From Membranipora membranacea (taxonomy: Eukaryota; Bryozoa; Gymnolaemata; Cheilostomatida; Membraniporidae), in NCBI GenBank assembly GCA_914767715.1, contig OU612065.1, forward strand, positions 24,304,001 through 24,368,000: a stretch of 64,000 bases of DNA, given 5' to 3'. The notes below the pieces were generated by a model that saw only the letters and a list, made by a program, of their open reading frames with translations, made no database searches and was not told the origin of the DNA. Positions 37,425 through 51,400 of the stretch are shown piece by piece; position 1 is the first letter of the stretch, and every line of letters begins with the position of its first letter. Both the position numbers and the translations under genes were made by a program.

Positions 37425-39270
37425 CATCTCCACTTTGTTGTTGAAGACTGTGGAATGATTATTGGAATGTGTCACAGGCAGGATAAGGCATACGATAAAA
37501 GCAATAATTTTCCTAGCATCAAATATCAGAAAGAACATGATGACTTTGAAAAGCAACTGTTCGAGAAATTAGCAAAGCAAAAGCCGACTATATCAAGGAC
37601 CAACTTACTGCCCGTATGGAGGAAGGGGATCCCAAACCAGTCTACAACTAGCTAAAGAAACACACTGGACGCTCCAACAACATTGCCGGCCTAACTAACA
37701 CTGACACTGAGGATATACCAAATGCCTTAGCGAGCCACTTTGCCAAAGTGTACAAATCTCAAACTCTTCCTATACCTAGTTTTAATATCCCACTCTATCC
37801 ACCAATGGATCCTGTAAGAATTAGTAGATCAGGTGTTGAAAACCTTGTTAACAAACTTGATGTAAGGAAAGCTTTTGGACCTGATAATATATCGTCAATG
37901 GTCCTGAAGAAATTTACTAACAATGTTCCCTCTTTCCTTGATTGTACTGTATCACTTCTTTCTATAAGTCTCAAAAGTGCTTGTTTACCACTGATTTGGA
38001 AAAAAGATATTGTGGCCCCCATTTTTAAAGGAGGCAACAGATCTGATGTCAATAACTATAGGCCTATCAGCTTGACATGTGTTTTGTGCAAATTACTAGA
38101 ACATATTATCTCATCTAACATGTGGAGTCATATAGATAACTATAATATTGTTACTGAAAATCAGCATGGTTTCTGAAAAAATCTAAACACGACTACACAG
38201 CTCCTCCATGTCACACACAGAGCGGCGGAGGCTCTGGACCAAAAGCGAAATTATAATATTGTGAGATTCGACTTCACCAAAGCGTTTTACCGGGTGCCTC
38301 ACACACTCCTGGTCTATAAACTATCGAGATAAAATTTTGACAAAACTTGCGTTCAGTGGATCAGTGACTGGCTCAAGGGCAGATCCTCGGTAGTCTCCGC
38401 GAATGGACATCTTTCCAAGGAGTTTGAGGTCTGTTCTGGAGTCCCCCAGGGCTCTGTGCTTGGGCCTCTCCTTTTCCTACTGTATATAAATGATATCCAT
38501 ACTAATGTTATCCACTCATATTGTCGGTTTTATGCTGACGACCCTCCTTTCTTGTGACATTACTAATGACCCAACCTTACTCCAGAAGGATGTTGATAGC
38601 CTTTTTGACTGGGCTTGTCCATGGGGAATGGTTTTTAACCCTAGAAAGTGTGTTCACGTTCAAATAGGTAAAACTGAGCCAGAAAATAATGTCATACTGG
38701 GAAGTGAACCCATCCCAACATCGGACTGCGTTAAATACTTAGGTGTTCACATTCAATCTGACCTCAAGTGGAATAAACACATATCTAATATTACTGCTAA
38801 AGCCAATAGATCTCTTGGTTGCCTACGTCGAAATTTATCTGTAGCCCCATCTAATACTAAATTGATAACCTATAAAACTGTTGTCCGTCCAATTTTGGAA
38901 TATGCTACTCCTGTATGGTCCCCGCACAATGCTGGGTTGATGAACAGTATTGACAAAGTTCAAAGACGTGCTGTAAGATAGACCTTTCGTCTGAAAAAAC
39001 TAGACAGTGTAACTGAATGCATGTCACGTAATGATCTTATTTCACTTCATGACAGGAGAGCAGAACTAGATACACTCTTCCTTAGAAAGATTGAAGCTGG
39101 TCTCTATAATATCAAATTGAATACTTATGTACGTTTTGCTGCCCATCACAACACAAGAGGTAAAGTAATAAGCTGGAGACACAACTTGAATCAGTGGCGA
39201 TACAGTTACTTTAATCGTGTACAAGGTGAGATAAAAGTATATTTTGATGATTCTATAGCTAATAACTAAC
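37425..39270 (+). mobile_element. Decayed LINE reverse transcriptase (CR1/jockey-like), 5'-truncated
   Basis: A non-LTR reverse-transcriptase relic. Fragments read in order: a lysine-rich linker; GPDNISSMVLKKF; NYRPISLT; HGF then a stop at 38174; FTKAF; SGVPQGSVLGPLLF; FYADD; KYLGVHIQSDLKWNKHIS; RRAVR then a stop at 38979; and the C-terminal thumb-like tail to about 39269. Further damage is an in-frame TAA at 38330 and frameshifts near 37575 and 38545. No endonuclease domain was seen, so the 5' part is missing. Non-functional. The clade is a judgement from motif style only. Confidence 0.88.
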
Positions 39271-39635
39271 CTTACCATCTCCTAACATCTAACACATTTA
39301 CATGTACTATGCTAAGTTGTGTTACTCTCAATTTTTAAACTAGTAGCCGGGTATCACAGACCAGCGATTTCTTTGAATGGTGTTGCTCAGCGTAAAAATT
39401 TTATTCCATTGCTTTTGAATTTCATTTAACAACTTGGTATCATTTTTCATGACTTGTAAAACATATACTTTTTGGACCTCAATAACTTAACGCCTCATTA
39501 GACCACACTGCAGCTACCTAGCAAACTACTGGAATGTCAATGCCGGTACTGCACACATCAAACACATGGCGACCAACAGCTGGTTCTTACCTCAATTCTT
39601 ACCTCGATTACTTTAGAACACTCGTAAACTACCAA

Positions 39636-41060
39636 TGTCAGGTATAAAAGTTGAGTGCCTCATTTGTTGAGGCATTTGTTTGAGCAGTGGTATTTTCAGA
39701 ATTCTGGCATGTAGCCATTCCAACGTTAATTTGCTGAGACCCTATCCGGAGGTCCCTTATGCTTTGTGGCAGGAAACTGTTATGATAAACGGCAGACGAT
39801 GCCTGGATAGAGATGGGCTCTCCTCTTTCAGCTGCCCTTGTTTTCATAGTTGCCTGCGATCTACAGTTTACAAGTTCATCATAGTCAGCGGATAGGGTAT
39901 CGTGTTTATTCTGGTCTGAGAGAATTCTCATCAGGAGTGTGATATTCTATGGGTTTTACGTCTCTCTTGTAGAGTCTCGATTCCAAGACTAGTACGCGCC
40001 TCTGTGACGCCACGTCTGCCTTTGATATTTTTTATGAATCTCACTGCTTTGTTTCGCACTAGTTCAAGATCCTCTATAGAGGCATTGTCAGACGGGTCCC
40101 AGAGTACATCTGCATATTCAAGCTTAGGGCGGCATAAGCTCGTGTACGCAAGTAGTTTTGCCTTCTCAGGAGCTCCATGTAGCGTGTATTTCATGCAACC
40201 TAGAGTCTTGTTTGCACTTCCCATAATGTCAGATATATGTTTCTTAAACTTCAGATCTGATTGTAGCACAACTCCAAGGTACTTAGTGATATCAACACAT
40301 TGTAATAAGTGATCAGATATAGCGTACTGAGGGAGCGGTGTAGCACCTTGATTGAACACAATCACCTCACATTTCGTTCTGTTGAAAGGCATTTTGTTCT
40401 TTGTTGACCAACTCACAAGTGAGTCAATGTTGTTTAGAAAGCAAATCTCATCAGCTCGGGTTTGGATTTTAGCATTTATCAGTGTGTCGTCGGCGTAAAG
40501 GCTTACGTTGCAGGAGACTGAGTCAGGCAAGTCATTTATATAGAGCAGAAATAAGGTAGGCCCAAGGACCGAACCCTGAGGTCACAGGTAAGACATCCGA
40601 CTCTGCACCTCTAACAGCAACCTTTTGGAATCTGTCAGGCAGAAAGTCCTGGACCCAGTTGGCAATATAAGGATCAATATTTTCGATCTTTCTAATCTTG
40701 TCCATCAGTAGTTAATGTGGAACCTTATCGAATGCCTTCTGAAAGTCTAATACGACTGCATGCAGTGGATTGCTCGGCAACTTTCGCAAGTTCATGGTAT
40801 GTGGCACATAACTGCGTTTCACAAGACAGCCCTTTACGAAAGCCATGCTGACGGTTGTGTAGTAAATTGTCTAAAGTCTCATATAGATAATGCAGGACAA
40901 TATGCTCCATCATTTTACATGGATTGGTATACTACTAGCCAGTGAGATAGGGCGGTAGTTGCATGCCTCCTCTTTTGATCCTTCTAGTGTATCGGGCTAA
41001 CAATAGCCAGCTTCCATGCTGTGGGTGGGCAGTTTACCCGTGTTCAAGGAGGCTTGATAT
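39636..41060 (-). mobile_element. Second decayed LINE reverse transcriptase, opposite strand
   Basis: Read on the minus strand it gives EEACNYRPISLAS, then after a frameshift KMMEHIVLHYL and RQHGFRKGLSCETQL. After a gap come SLYADDTLI, KYLGVVLQSDLKFKKHIS, the thumb, and a C-terminal tail. Frameshifts and stops interrupt it near 40905, 40725-40530 and 39931. It differs from the relic at 37425-39270, so it is a separate insertion rather than an inverted copy. The endonuclease is absent. Non-functional. Confidence 0.88.
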
Positions 41061-41192
41061 ATCCTTTATGCCCACCCTATTAATTAGGCTAGGCGGTTAG
41101 GATTAATAATAATAATGGGGAAGTAAGTAAGTATACAGCCTTCATCCAACATTCCTACTCAATCCCCAGGTGCCCAAGAGTGAGAGGCTGAC

Positions 41193-41280
41193 CAATGAGG
41201 GAGTTCATTGGGCTGACCAATGAACTAAACCTCTAAACTAAACCAATGAACTAAAGGTTTAATTCATTGGGCTGACAGAC
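41193..41280. repeat. Local palindromic cluster
   Basis: TTCATTGGGCTGACCAATGA, CCAATGAAC and TTCATTGGGCTGAC recur in direct and inverted orientation, so the tract can fold on itself in several ways. Non-coding. Confidence 0.45.
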
Positions 41281-41697
41281 TTATTTTATTTATAATTAAT
41301 AATGGTTGGTATTTTTGTAAATAATTCTTGGCATGCAAACTTACGCGCACTTTATTGTTTTGTTACCTTCATTCAATGAGAACATTAGTAAAATTTCATG
41401 ATTGGTTTAGCTTATATTTGTTTGAGTTATCCTCTGTTTCTTTAAGATAAGACAACTCAGTAGTCAGGCACATTTTAAATAAATAAAAGAATTTGTGGTC
41501 AAGATAGTCAGTTGATCGTTGCTACTATAGAACAAGCTTGTTCCTTCTGTGTTGCTCGAGTGATATTAAAAAACTCAATGCCAAAGAGCCATGCCTCTGG
41601 TGCGGTTGCATGATAAACAGTTTTTTAAATATTCCTCCGCATTCACAGGGAGAACTAACTTGTTCTACTGCTACTTGTGGTGAGTATGTTGCACTAG

Positions 41698-41892
41698 ACG
41701 CTGAACAGCAGTAATAATTATGAATTACAAAATATACGATCTAAACAAGTTGAAAGGTCAGCCATATTTGAACAGAGATTGAGAAGTTTACTGTGGCGAG
41801 AGGGAGAGCACGAAATTAGGTATAGACCTTACAGAGCTAAAGTAATTGAAAGTTTAAACAAGGTAAGGAAAAGACTGTCACAAATCAAATGA
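41698..41892 (+). other. Open segment with coding-like composition, unidentified
   Basis: 64 codons open from ACG at 41698 to TGA at 41890, with no in-frame ATG near the start. The translation is rich in charged and helix-forming residues (RSAIFEQRLRSLLWREGEHE). A potential splice donor, AAG|GTAAGG, lies at about 41863. I do not recognise the protein. It could be a single exon of an unannotated gene, a transposon fragment, or chance. Confidence 0.25.
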
Positions 41893-42261
41893 TCAAATGA
41901 TAAAATTATTGAGGTGTAGGGGATGTAGGGGTTATTTGGAGTCTGTTTTTTTTTATTTCACGCGTGTTATGTAACAGAAGTTTGAAGTTACGATTCAACA
42001 AACACAATGCCATAACAAGTATACTGAAACATCGTTTTTTTAAGAGTATTATTGATTTTATTTTGTGATCAAATTCACGTTCAAAATTGCATAATATAAA
42101 AATGATGTAAATGAGAATGAAACAATTAGAAATAAGAAAGATTGTCATTCCCCAAAAGCGGAGAATTCAGTGATAGAAAAGTTATTATGTCAATGATACT
42201 TCAATTTATCGGAAATTCTGGGAATACAGGTCATAGAGGTAGGGTAGAAAAATGAGCTCAT

Positions 42262-42267
42262 TTTATT
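42262..42267 (-). terminator. Candidate polyadenylation signal of SLC28
   Basis: AATAAA on the minus strand, about 196 bases past the SLC28 stop codon; the nearest canonical hexamer seen. Confidence 0.4.
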
Positions 42268-42462
42268 ATCCATAAGAAATGAAATATAAAGGTGTATTTT
42301 GTCAATGTGTAAAAAATCATTGCATGATATAGGGAGCTGCCTTCAAGTGTTTCAAGTTTGTCCTGATGCTCAGTGGAAAGCTGCCTTGCCATCTATCGAT
42401 AATGCACCAACTATTTACAGGAAATATACAATATATGCCAAATGCCTTCTTGCTCTCTATGC

Positions 42463-45400
42463 TCAAGGAACAGCGGTTGAGTTTGTGACAGCTATTGTCA
42501 CGTTAGCTGCTGAGTTGAAAGGTAGGGTATTGTTACCCAAACTGCAAGGATCCATATCATTGTAATCAGTAATAAGGACTCCTGAAAAAAAAGCCAAGGT
42601 AAGGATTGAACAGGCTAAGACTCTTCTCAGGGAGTTATCCACTCTCTTCACATGACACTGCAACTCCGGAATTGCTATACTTAGAATCTAATAATATTAT
42701 ACTTGTATATGTTGATGGATCTAAGAAGTTTACAGATGAAGACAGTTACTTCATGCCGTGTAATCTGTGACACACAGCAGTCTAAATACCATATCCTTGA
42801 CATACACCAGTCACTTTCAAGGTGACCGTGACAATGTACAATATATACACTAAGACTGATAATATGTAGTCTGAAGTAAACATAAGCGGCTACATATAAA
42901 CAAGTTCATTATATACGTTGTTGGTGAACTTACCAGCTAATGTAGCTGTCATCAATGTGGCCACAGTCCCTACTAATAAAGCCCTTATCACAACCTTAGC
43001 CAGATCAGCTCTCCGGCTCGGTGCCATAGCCCCAATACCTCCGAGCTGAACACCTACAGAACTGAGGTTAGCAAAGCCACAGAGTGCATATGTAGCAATG
43101 ATCTCTGACTTTTTCTAAAAAATGAAATAGAAAACATTGACTACACGCCTTCCTACTAACTATTTTCATGGTGAGGATACTGGCATGCTATAGGAACGTG
43201 GGTGCGGCCAAGTTCAGGCATGGTATGATGTTACCTTGCAAATTTGATTTGTATACGTTGAAATGGCCAATCCTCACCTCAATGTCTTCATTAAAGGATT
43301 ATCATTTTTTATGTGCGCTCTCCTTTTTTTCTTGATATTTTTGGTGAAAGCTAGTTAAGTTGCCTTTCGGATATATCTCAATACTAACATAAATAGTTAC
43401 ATAAAAGTGCTTTTTACTCGCCAACAGATGAGGTGATCAATTAAAACAATTTTAACAACATCCAAGAATAGAGGAGGGGTCTAGGGAAATAAAATGTCTG
43501 CCCTTACACTGATGTATGGTAGGGTGCATGTCTCTCGATTGGTTATGAAGTCACTAAGTTTCTCATAAGCAAGAAACTCATTGATAACCAGCTTAGTTCC
43601 AATAAGCTCAGCGACGTTCAGGCAGTCCTTAGAATCAACTCCCATAATATATGATACAATCCAGAAAACGTACGAGCATATTAGCTGTAAATAATCAAGT
43701 CACATACCATCATCATAATAATTTGAATGCACATTACGCTTTGTATGACAAGATGAAAAATAGAATAACGTCGGCTTGTCTATGGTTTGCATGCTAGACA
43801 TCCGACCTAGGTCAAGCGATAATAAATACTCTTAAATCTCTTGAAACTCTGGGGGGTTGCTGGTCAGGACATTCCTGTGTCAACATACACTAGTCTTGAC
43901 CTAAATTGGGATCAGAAAGAGTGCTGATGGGTGGACGATTTCTTATTCTAGCCCTTCCCTCCCATACTAATCATGTCCCACACTCCCTGCTTAGACCTAG
44001 TTTGGTACATTTGGAGTTGCTCCCCTCCACTGTGACGTCGCAGGAGAGCAACTAGAATACAGGAAAACTGATTCAAACTTGATCTACATATAGATTGACA
44101 TTTCAGGATAGAGAACTTACCTCAAACGAGAGCTGAGGACAATCTACCATACTGCCGAACCAGCTGAGCATAGCATTGACGAACGCCAGCAACGCCAGGA
44201 AAGCTATCAAGTTGGCAGCAATGTTGGCTACCAATCCTATAGATTGTGAAGCACCTGCAGCAGCCGCCTCAATGAAATTCTGTTCTGACCTAGAAATGAT
44301 GACAACATACTACTTTGCCATGGTATAATAACTCCATGTATTCACACGATTTTCCTTTAGAAGAGTAATCAATTTTCAATCAAGAGTTTGGCCTGATTGC
44401 AGGGGCCTTCTTTTTTCCTAATCATTTGATCATTTTCAATACTTTCAATACAGTTCCAGTAAACATCGAAATTGGATATGGTAAAGGGTGCCACTACTTC
44501 AGGCAAAGTGTAAAAAAAAGGGAGTTGCCTTTTATCACCCTGTATCTAATTCCAAGTGTCAAGTAAACATGCTAGACCACTCAGTAGGAAGTATGTGTTG
44601 GCAGTGAGCCAAACTAGGAAAAAATCAATATAGCTAAGTAATCATAAATTATACTGATCCGTGAAGGCAGTATTGATTCAATGAGAGTCGAGATTGAAAG
44701 CAAATGGCTTGGCTTGAATCGAGTATTGTGATTGGTTGGCAGGCAAACTCACCCCCCAAGCCACAATAAAATGCACGCTAATTGAAACTTACGGCTTAGC
44801 AAACTCCAATTTGGACTTCATGCGACTGCCTTTATTTTCTGTTTCCGGATAAGACAGTTTGGACAATGCGAGAGCCATAGGAGCATTCATTACAGAGGCA
44901 CATATCAGATGAACAGGGTCAATCTAAAACATAAAACGGTTTTTTCTAGCATGAGTTGCCTTCCATGAAAAGGAATGATACATACTTTATTGTTAACCAT
45001 ATTGTAATTTGTATTGGTAGTCAGCAAACAAGCTGCCAGTCAGCGTTTTAACAGCTTCCTTGTGTGTAAATATATTACAAAGCAAAAGGTTTATTAATCA
45101 CCTGGGACACATCTTAACATTAAACCTAAACATAACAGTCGAGATCTACCCAAGTGCGTTTATGAAAAGATTTAATAATATTGCCAGAAAGTAGTTGTCA
45201 CGATCCACTGTTAGGCCTGTTCAAGCAATGAGCATGTTTAAGCACCATTCCCTACTGCCAGTTCATTCTTATGCTGGAATACTTTAGTAATACCACAAGA
45301 TACTATACTTAAACCACACTTAATACACTAGGGTAATATTGTATTGAAATCAGATTACACATTTCCAAGTAAACACTTCAATGTGGTAAAATGCGTAGTA

Positions 45401-48400
45401 CAATTTCTTTAATTTTTAGGTCTCCGCAGATTGGATGACAGAAGTTTAAGGGCATTCAGTACATTGGGTACACTGGGACACAGTTATAGCAATGAAATCC
45501 TCTATCAAAGAGTGTTTATTGGTTATTAGTATGGTTATATGGGTGTCTTAACCATTGTGTCAGCCCATTTTGCGGTGAGCTTGGTGAGCAGAATCTTGGC
45601 AGCATTTAGGACATAGAAATTATCACAATCATCCCACTACTCAATTAACAGGACTAGTGGCACAACAACACTTAGGGTCACTCTTTAGGAGGTATCTCTT
45701 CTTTTTGATGTTCAATTTCTTACTTGCCCAGTAGGGTTAACAGTAAGTATTGAGACAAATAAACTTTTAGCCATCTTAGCCTAATGAGATGACATAAGCT
45801 GACATTTAACAATAATTATGACTATGATGAAAGTGTGGTTTACTATACATTTGACAGATATTCAGATATTCATATAGTCATTGTCACATTAACACTTACC
45901 CCCATGCCTATAAACGCAGCCAGTACCCCTCCAGCTATCGTAGCAAATCCGCCAGCCATGACCGCGTGCAGTTCGCTCAGAGTCATTGTCGGCAGGAAAG
46001 GCCTGACTAAGATAGGAGCTTCTGTCTGTCAAAAAGTAAAACAAACGGTTCTGACAAGATACATAAACGATGCACTTATACAACCGCACATGAAAACAGA
46101 AAACATTTAGGCTCCGCCAAATAATTGTACAGATGACCAGAAAATTCATCACAGATACAACGCGAGATCACTACCAGGCGAGAACACTACCAGGCGAGAT
46201 CACTACCAGGCGAGATCACTACCAGGCGAGAACACTACCAGGCGAGATCACTACCAGGCGAGATCACTACCAGGCGAGATCACTACCAGGCGAGATCACT
46301 ACCAGGCGAGATCACTACCAGGCGAGATCACTACCAGGCGAGATCACTACCAGGCGAGATCACTACCAGGCGAGATCACTACCAGGCAAGAAATGTCATC
46401 AAAACATGACATGGCATATACTATCGTATTACAATATCAACACAAGAATGAATTTTAATCTGCAGTTGACCACATCTTTCAGGGTTCCATAATCTATAGT
46501 ACAGTACAGCTAACCTGCTAGACCCAATTTAAAAAAATCAAGCTAGGAAGTCCCCGAAAATTATTAATGGTAATTGCTGCAAACAATTTGCCTGGATTTC
46601 AGCAAAAGTATTATTTGTTTTCCATTTTTTCTTGATCTGATCATACTAAAAACCTGAGATTGAATGATTACATAGTCAGCTGAGATATATCAATTTGAAT
46701 CTGTAAAATTAACCCAATGAACTCCCTCTTCATTGATTAACCCACCATTTCAGTTTATTAGCATTCCATCCAAGGGTAACCCATTAATGCCTCCCCGCAC
46801 ATTAATATTTTTATGTTTTCAAATAACCAATAATCAATATCAAAATACCAAAGAGGTGGTAATATGTTTCAATAACAAAATACCAAGTTCAGTGCATCCT
46901 GTTTCCTCTTTTGCTGATGAACACTTGAGAGATCACCTGACCTGATATATGTTACGTTTCAAATCAGTTTTGATGTATAAGTTGTTTTACTTTATGTTAC
47001 AGCGCAAGCGTACTACAATATTCAAAATTGCTTGAACTTTATAGGACTTTTTAGTAACTCTGATTGAAACCCTATAATATGTGACATCCAAACCTGTAAA
47101 CAATTAAAGCAAGGTTCCTCTTTAAATGCGGTGGGGGTGGCACTTACCTGTCCAACAAAGATATTACCAGCACAGCTGAGAGATTCGGTGGCGGATGTGC
47201 CCATAGTGATCTGCATGACGAATGCTATCTTCCGTATGACCGCCTGCATAACTCCGATATAGTACAGCAGTGAGATCACACAGCTGAAGAAAACTATCGT
47301 CGGCAATATCTGAAAGGAAAAAGTTCATTTTTTCTCAATTCAATAAGTTTAAAAGTAACGGCTAATTTATTAGTTTTTTTTATTAGCTTTGACCCATTTC
47401 GAGCGCTCAAACTCTGCTCTATCTGGAAAAATCATGTATATTTTTAATAAAAAACAAAAAACGTTATAGTAACAGCTATTTTCAGTAGTTGTGCATCACC
47501 TGTTTTATATTCTGCATGTCTGGGCAGTTATAAGTAACTATTAACAAGTGTCTCTGATCAGTGGTCAATGGCCAGTATAACAAAGATGGCAATTAATTCG
47601 CTATCAACTTGTTCTTTTCCATAATGTATTCCTACTAGGAATTGTAACGAACGTTTTTTATATTCCTATGCTTCATACTTACGACGAAGGCGAAATAATG
47701 AGCCTTGAAAGTGTCCTTGCCGAAAACAAATGCAGAACCGGAGTTTGTGAAACCGAGGAAAGTTGTGACCTGGGTAGCCATCCATTGGAATACTGTGATA
47801 CCTGCTGAGGTTTTCAGTATCAGGATGGCAAAGATATAATTTAGCAGCATCCCCCATAGTACTGGTCTCCATCGAACCTGTGTGGAGAAAAAAAACTAGC
47901 ATATGTTCAGATAGTTTGTTATGACCATTAAGAAGACAAATTATGCGACCAGGATGATATTGTCTGCCAAATAAAAAGTGTATAATAAACTCAGGCAGAT
48001 GATTTTACGACCACTTAGTTGGTGGTATGATAGGCCAGTTATTGAACTCTTGTTAGGTAAAAATGACTGTAAATTACATGCCTGGTGGTAATCTTACTCA
48101 TATATGACCAAATTATATGAAACCACCAATAGGTTGTTGGTCAGCTAGCAGATACCTTACTCTGTGGTTACGTGCTGATGATACAGCGGTACAAATAAAA
48201 ACACCCACCCAGCTGGTGGTTTAATAATATGGCCATATAATGCCAGCAACTGACTCTTCAAGGGGCTGGCAAGTAAAACTGACCAATTTTAGACTCCAGA
48301 TTAACATTGCATCGAGAAAGTTCTTCCACGAAGGAATGCTATACTGAAACTTTAATATTAATATTGATTAGCATTTATTGATTTTTTTACTTGGGTTCAC

Positions 48401-51400
48401 ATTCCCAAAAGAGCCAAACAATTAAAAACTGAGGCTTTTGTAATATTACTGTGATTTCAGGACAAAGAATATCGGAAATGCAGAGCAAATTCTTCAATGG
48501 AATGGAGTCAATAATCAACATTCAATATAATTATACTATATTATGCAGTTTCGATTTTGCTAAGACTGAATTAGCTATGCTATAAAAATTTCAGAGAATT
48601 TACTTGGCAGCAAATAAACTCGTAATAAACCCCAAGCCCAAAGCATATGTCATGAAAACATTCACATGAATAAAACAGCAATCAAATCAGTAGGAAACAG
48701 AACAGATCCAATGCAATGGCAATTCTTTGCCATAAAAAAACTCATGTTACCACACTGTAGGTTGACATGAGTTTGGACGGAGCTGCTTACCTTGGATGGG
48801 TTGTTGGAAGTTAAGAACAATACGAGAATGAATACCGCTATACCCAGTAGACCTCGGTACTGTTTTACTCTAGCTCCAACCACCACAGCTGTGACAACGA
48901 TTACTAGAAGAACAATCGCTACAACAGCCACCCTACCAAAATAAAAACAAATTTAAAATATATAGGATAAAGTTTTGAATGAAATTGACAATAAAGATAG
49001 AGGGAGCCGTTTATAAGCCCTGAAATTCACAAGAAGAATCTTCAAAGCAAGCTCTGCAACAACTTGAAACAAATATAAAGAATGCTATCAGGTCACAGAC
49101 AGTCAAAATTCAGCATATAAAGAAAATTTTTTTTCCATACTCCCTAGGGTTATTATTTAGGAGGTACTTCTTCTTTTTAAAATGTTCAATTTCCTACTTG
49201 CCCCCCCCCCCATAGGGTTAACAGTAAGTGTTGGTGATAACTATGACAAAATGAAAGTGTGGCACGTTCCCCCCTCCCTTTTTTACTACACATTATACTG
49301 ATATTCTTCTGTCACATTCACAATTTTGTTTTGTCTACAAAACCACATGTTTGTAGTATGTTCAGTGTGAAAAGCTTCTGTTGTACCCACAACAAAGTAG
49401 TATCAACATCCATGTATCAGCCATACAACCTGAGAAAATTTGAAGCCACCAGCAACTGTTCTTGTCTATGTTTTACAATCTCATACTGGACAATGAATAG
49501 GTGTTTGACTAGATAATCCGAAAATGGCCAGTCTCATCACAACATGAATACCCAGCAACATGGTGCCATGACTAGATTAATGGGGGTTTCATTGAACCTC
49601 GTTTGAGATCAGAGAGGTAAAACAGGGAGTTAGATAATTGACCAAAACTGAGATAAACACATCACAGTGACACAGTATAGCAAAGAAACATCACTGGGCC
49701 GCTATTCCTATGGCCGCTGTTCCTATGATTGCAAAAGACAAGTTATACAGTTTTAGTTAGCATCTGAAGTATTGGTTTGAGGCACCTATTATTCAGAAAC
49801 CAATTGTCGGCTATGATTATTTTTATCGAGACATGCGCTGAGCATTCCTCCGGCAGCGTAATGCCACGTGGGGCAGCACTGCTGAATCACGCTGCCTCAT
49901 GCCATTGATTTTTCTCATTACTACTACTACTGGCTAACTATTACATCACACATATTGATCTCAACCATAGTTCGCTCTATATTACTCTATAGTCTAGTTG
50001 TATTGATCCGGATATTCATTGAAATATCAAACAACAGCACTCATGCTCACAGTATATACAGGTAAGTGACTGGTAATAGTCAGCTATACAAGCTGCCTGA
50101 ACTCATTATGAGCAGCAATTATTAATTCTTACACAACATAGTGAATGAATTTCATGCGCAGTACTTTCATGATCATGATAAATTACTGCCCATAACAGAT
50201 AGATTTGAGACGAAGACTTCAGGATTTTAGGCAGCACAATAGCCCCTGATTATTTCATCTCACAGAAGACTGAATGTTGAGTTTGGCTTTGATAATTGGT
50301 CACCCAATAGTTAGTTAAGATGAATGTGACTTTCACAGCACTAGACTAAGAAAAATTTCATGGCCATGATCTACCAGTGTGTGTATTAGAAACTAAACTA
50401 AAATATGCACTGGTATATATACCCTGCTTTTCACAATAACATCACAGAGTAAGGATAGATCCGTACTCTGTGATAACATAGTGGTTGCATGAGATCATTC
50501 TCCCTGATGGGATGCCATTCTACATGGTATGCACGAGTACTCATAGTCTCAATGGGAATTCAGAAAGCCTACCACCGCTGAATAATTTACTAGTTATTCT
50601 GACAAACCTACCATTTGATAACAGAAGCCTTTGGTTTGAGTTTCTCCAAGACTCGGTGGTAAGCTCTCATACACGGCTTTGATATCTTCCACCACAGCAC
50701 TGTGTACAGCAGATATGCTATGACTAGCCCACTAATAACAAGTAGTGGTATGGCCCGTTTCAAGTTAAGAATACACGCTGCTATAAGATATCCAGCAAAA
50801 GCGATAGCCAATACAACTATAAGAACCTGAAAAACACAAAAACAACAATCACTTAGTCAACAAAAATAGTAAATTAATTAGTCAATGAATTAAACCAAGC
50901 TAAATCATTGAGTTTTTTGGTCAGATACTCTACAATTATTTGGTAGAGTGCCAAGAAATTTAACAAGAAAGGTTAGTGTGAAGTACCTTGTCTCAAGAAC
51001 AAAATCCTAGACACACACTGATTATTCTAGGATAGTTTGTGGTCACTTCAAGTATTGACCATGGGTGGCCAAGGGCAGAAACTAGACACCCAGTTGTCAA
51101 CAATAGCACAGATATCCACTTAGGAGTAGAGATTGGCCCCAGCCAGCAGGCTAATTTTAATCATTCATGTAATGTAGTTTCATATTTTGAGATTTTCTAA
51201 AGCTTTATGTTGATTATTGCATCACACTATGCTATAATTATGTCTCGCAAACAAAGAATTTCTATGCAAATATTATTGCTTGATGCAGCAATGTTTGGCG
51301 GGATTCTTTCTTTAAAATCTTTTGAGCAAGTTATTGGAAAATAACAGGACCTGATTTGAATCATCACATAATAGACTTTCCAAAACCAAGTATAACACCA

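Larger units (their letters stand above)
36883..42462. other. Intergenic region occupied by LINE relics
   Basis: Lies between the PMS1 start and the SLC28 stop. It contains, in order, a degraded family B fold-back, an AT-rich tract at 37352-37411, two LINE relics, a fold-back around 41193-41280, and an unexplained open segment at 41698-41892. The SLC28 3' UTR should lie near 42260-42460. Confidence 0.6.

Noticed and set aside
42299-42565. 88-codon plus-strand open frame
   Set aside because: Its second half is the antisense of the last SLC28 exon, which fits the transporter in phase and length. The first half has no recognisable similarity.
46133-46492. 119-codon frame through the 16-bp minisatellite
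   Set aside because: Open only because the repeat lacks stops. It is intronic in SLC28 on the other strand.
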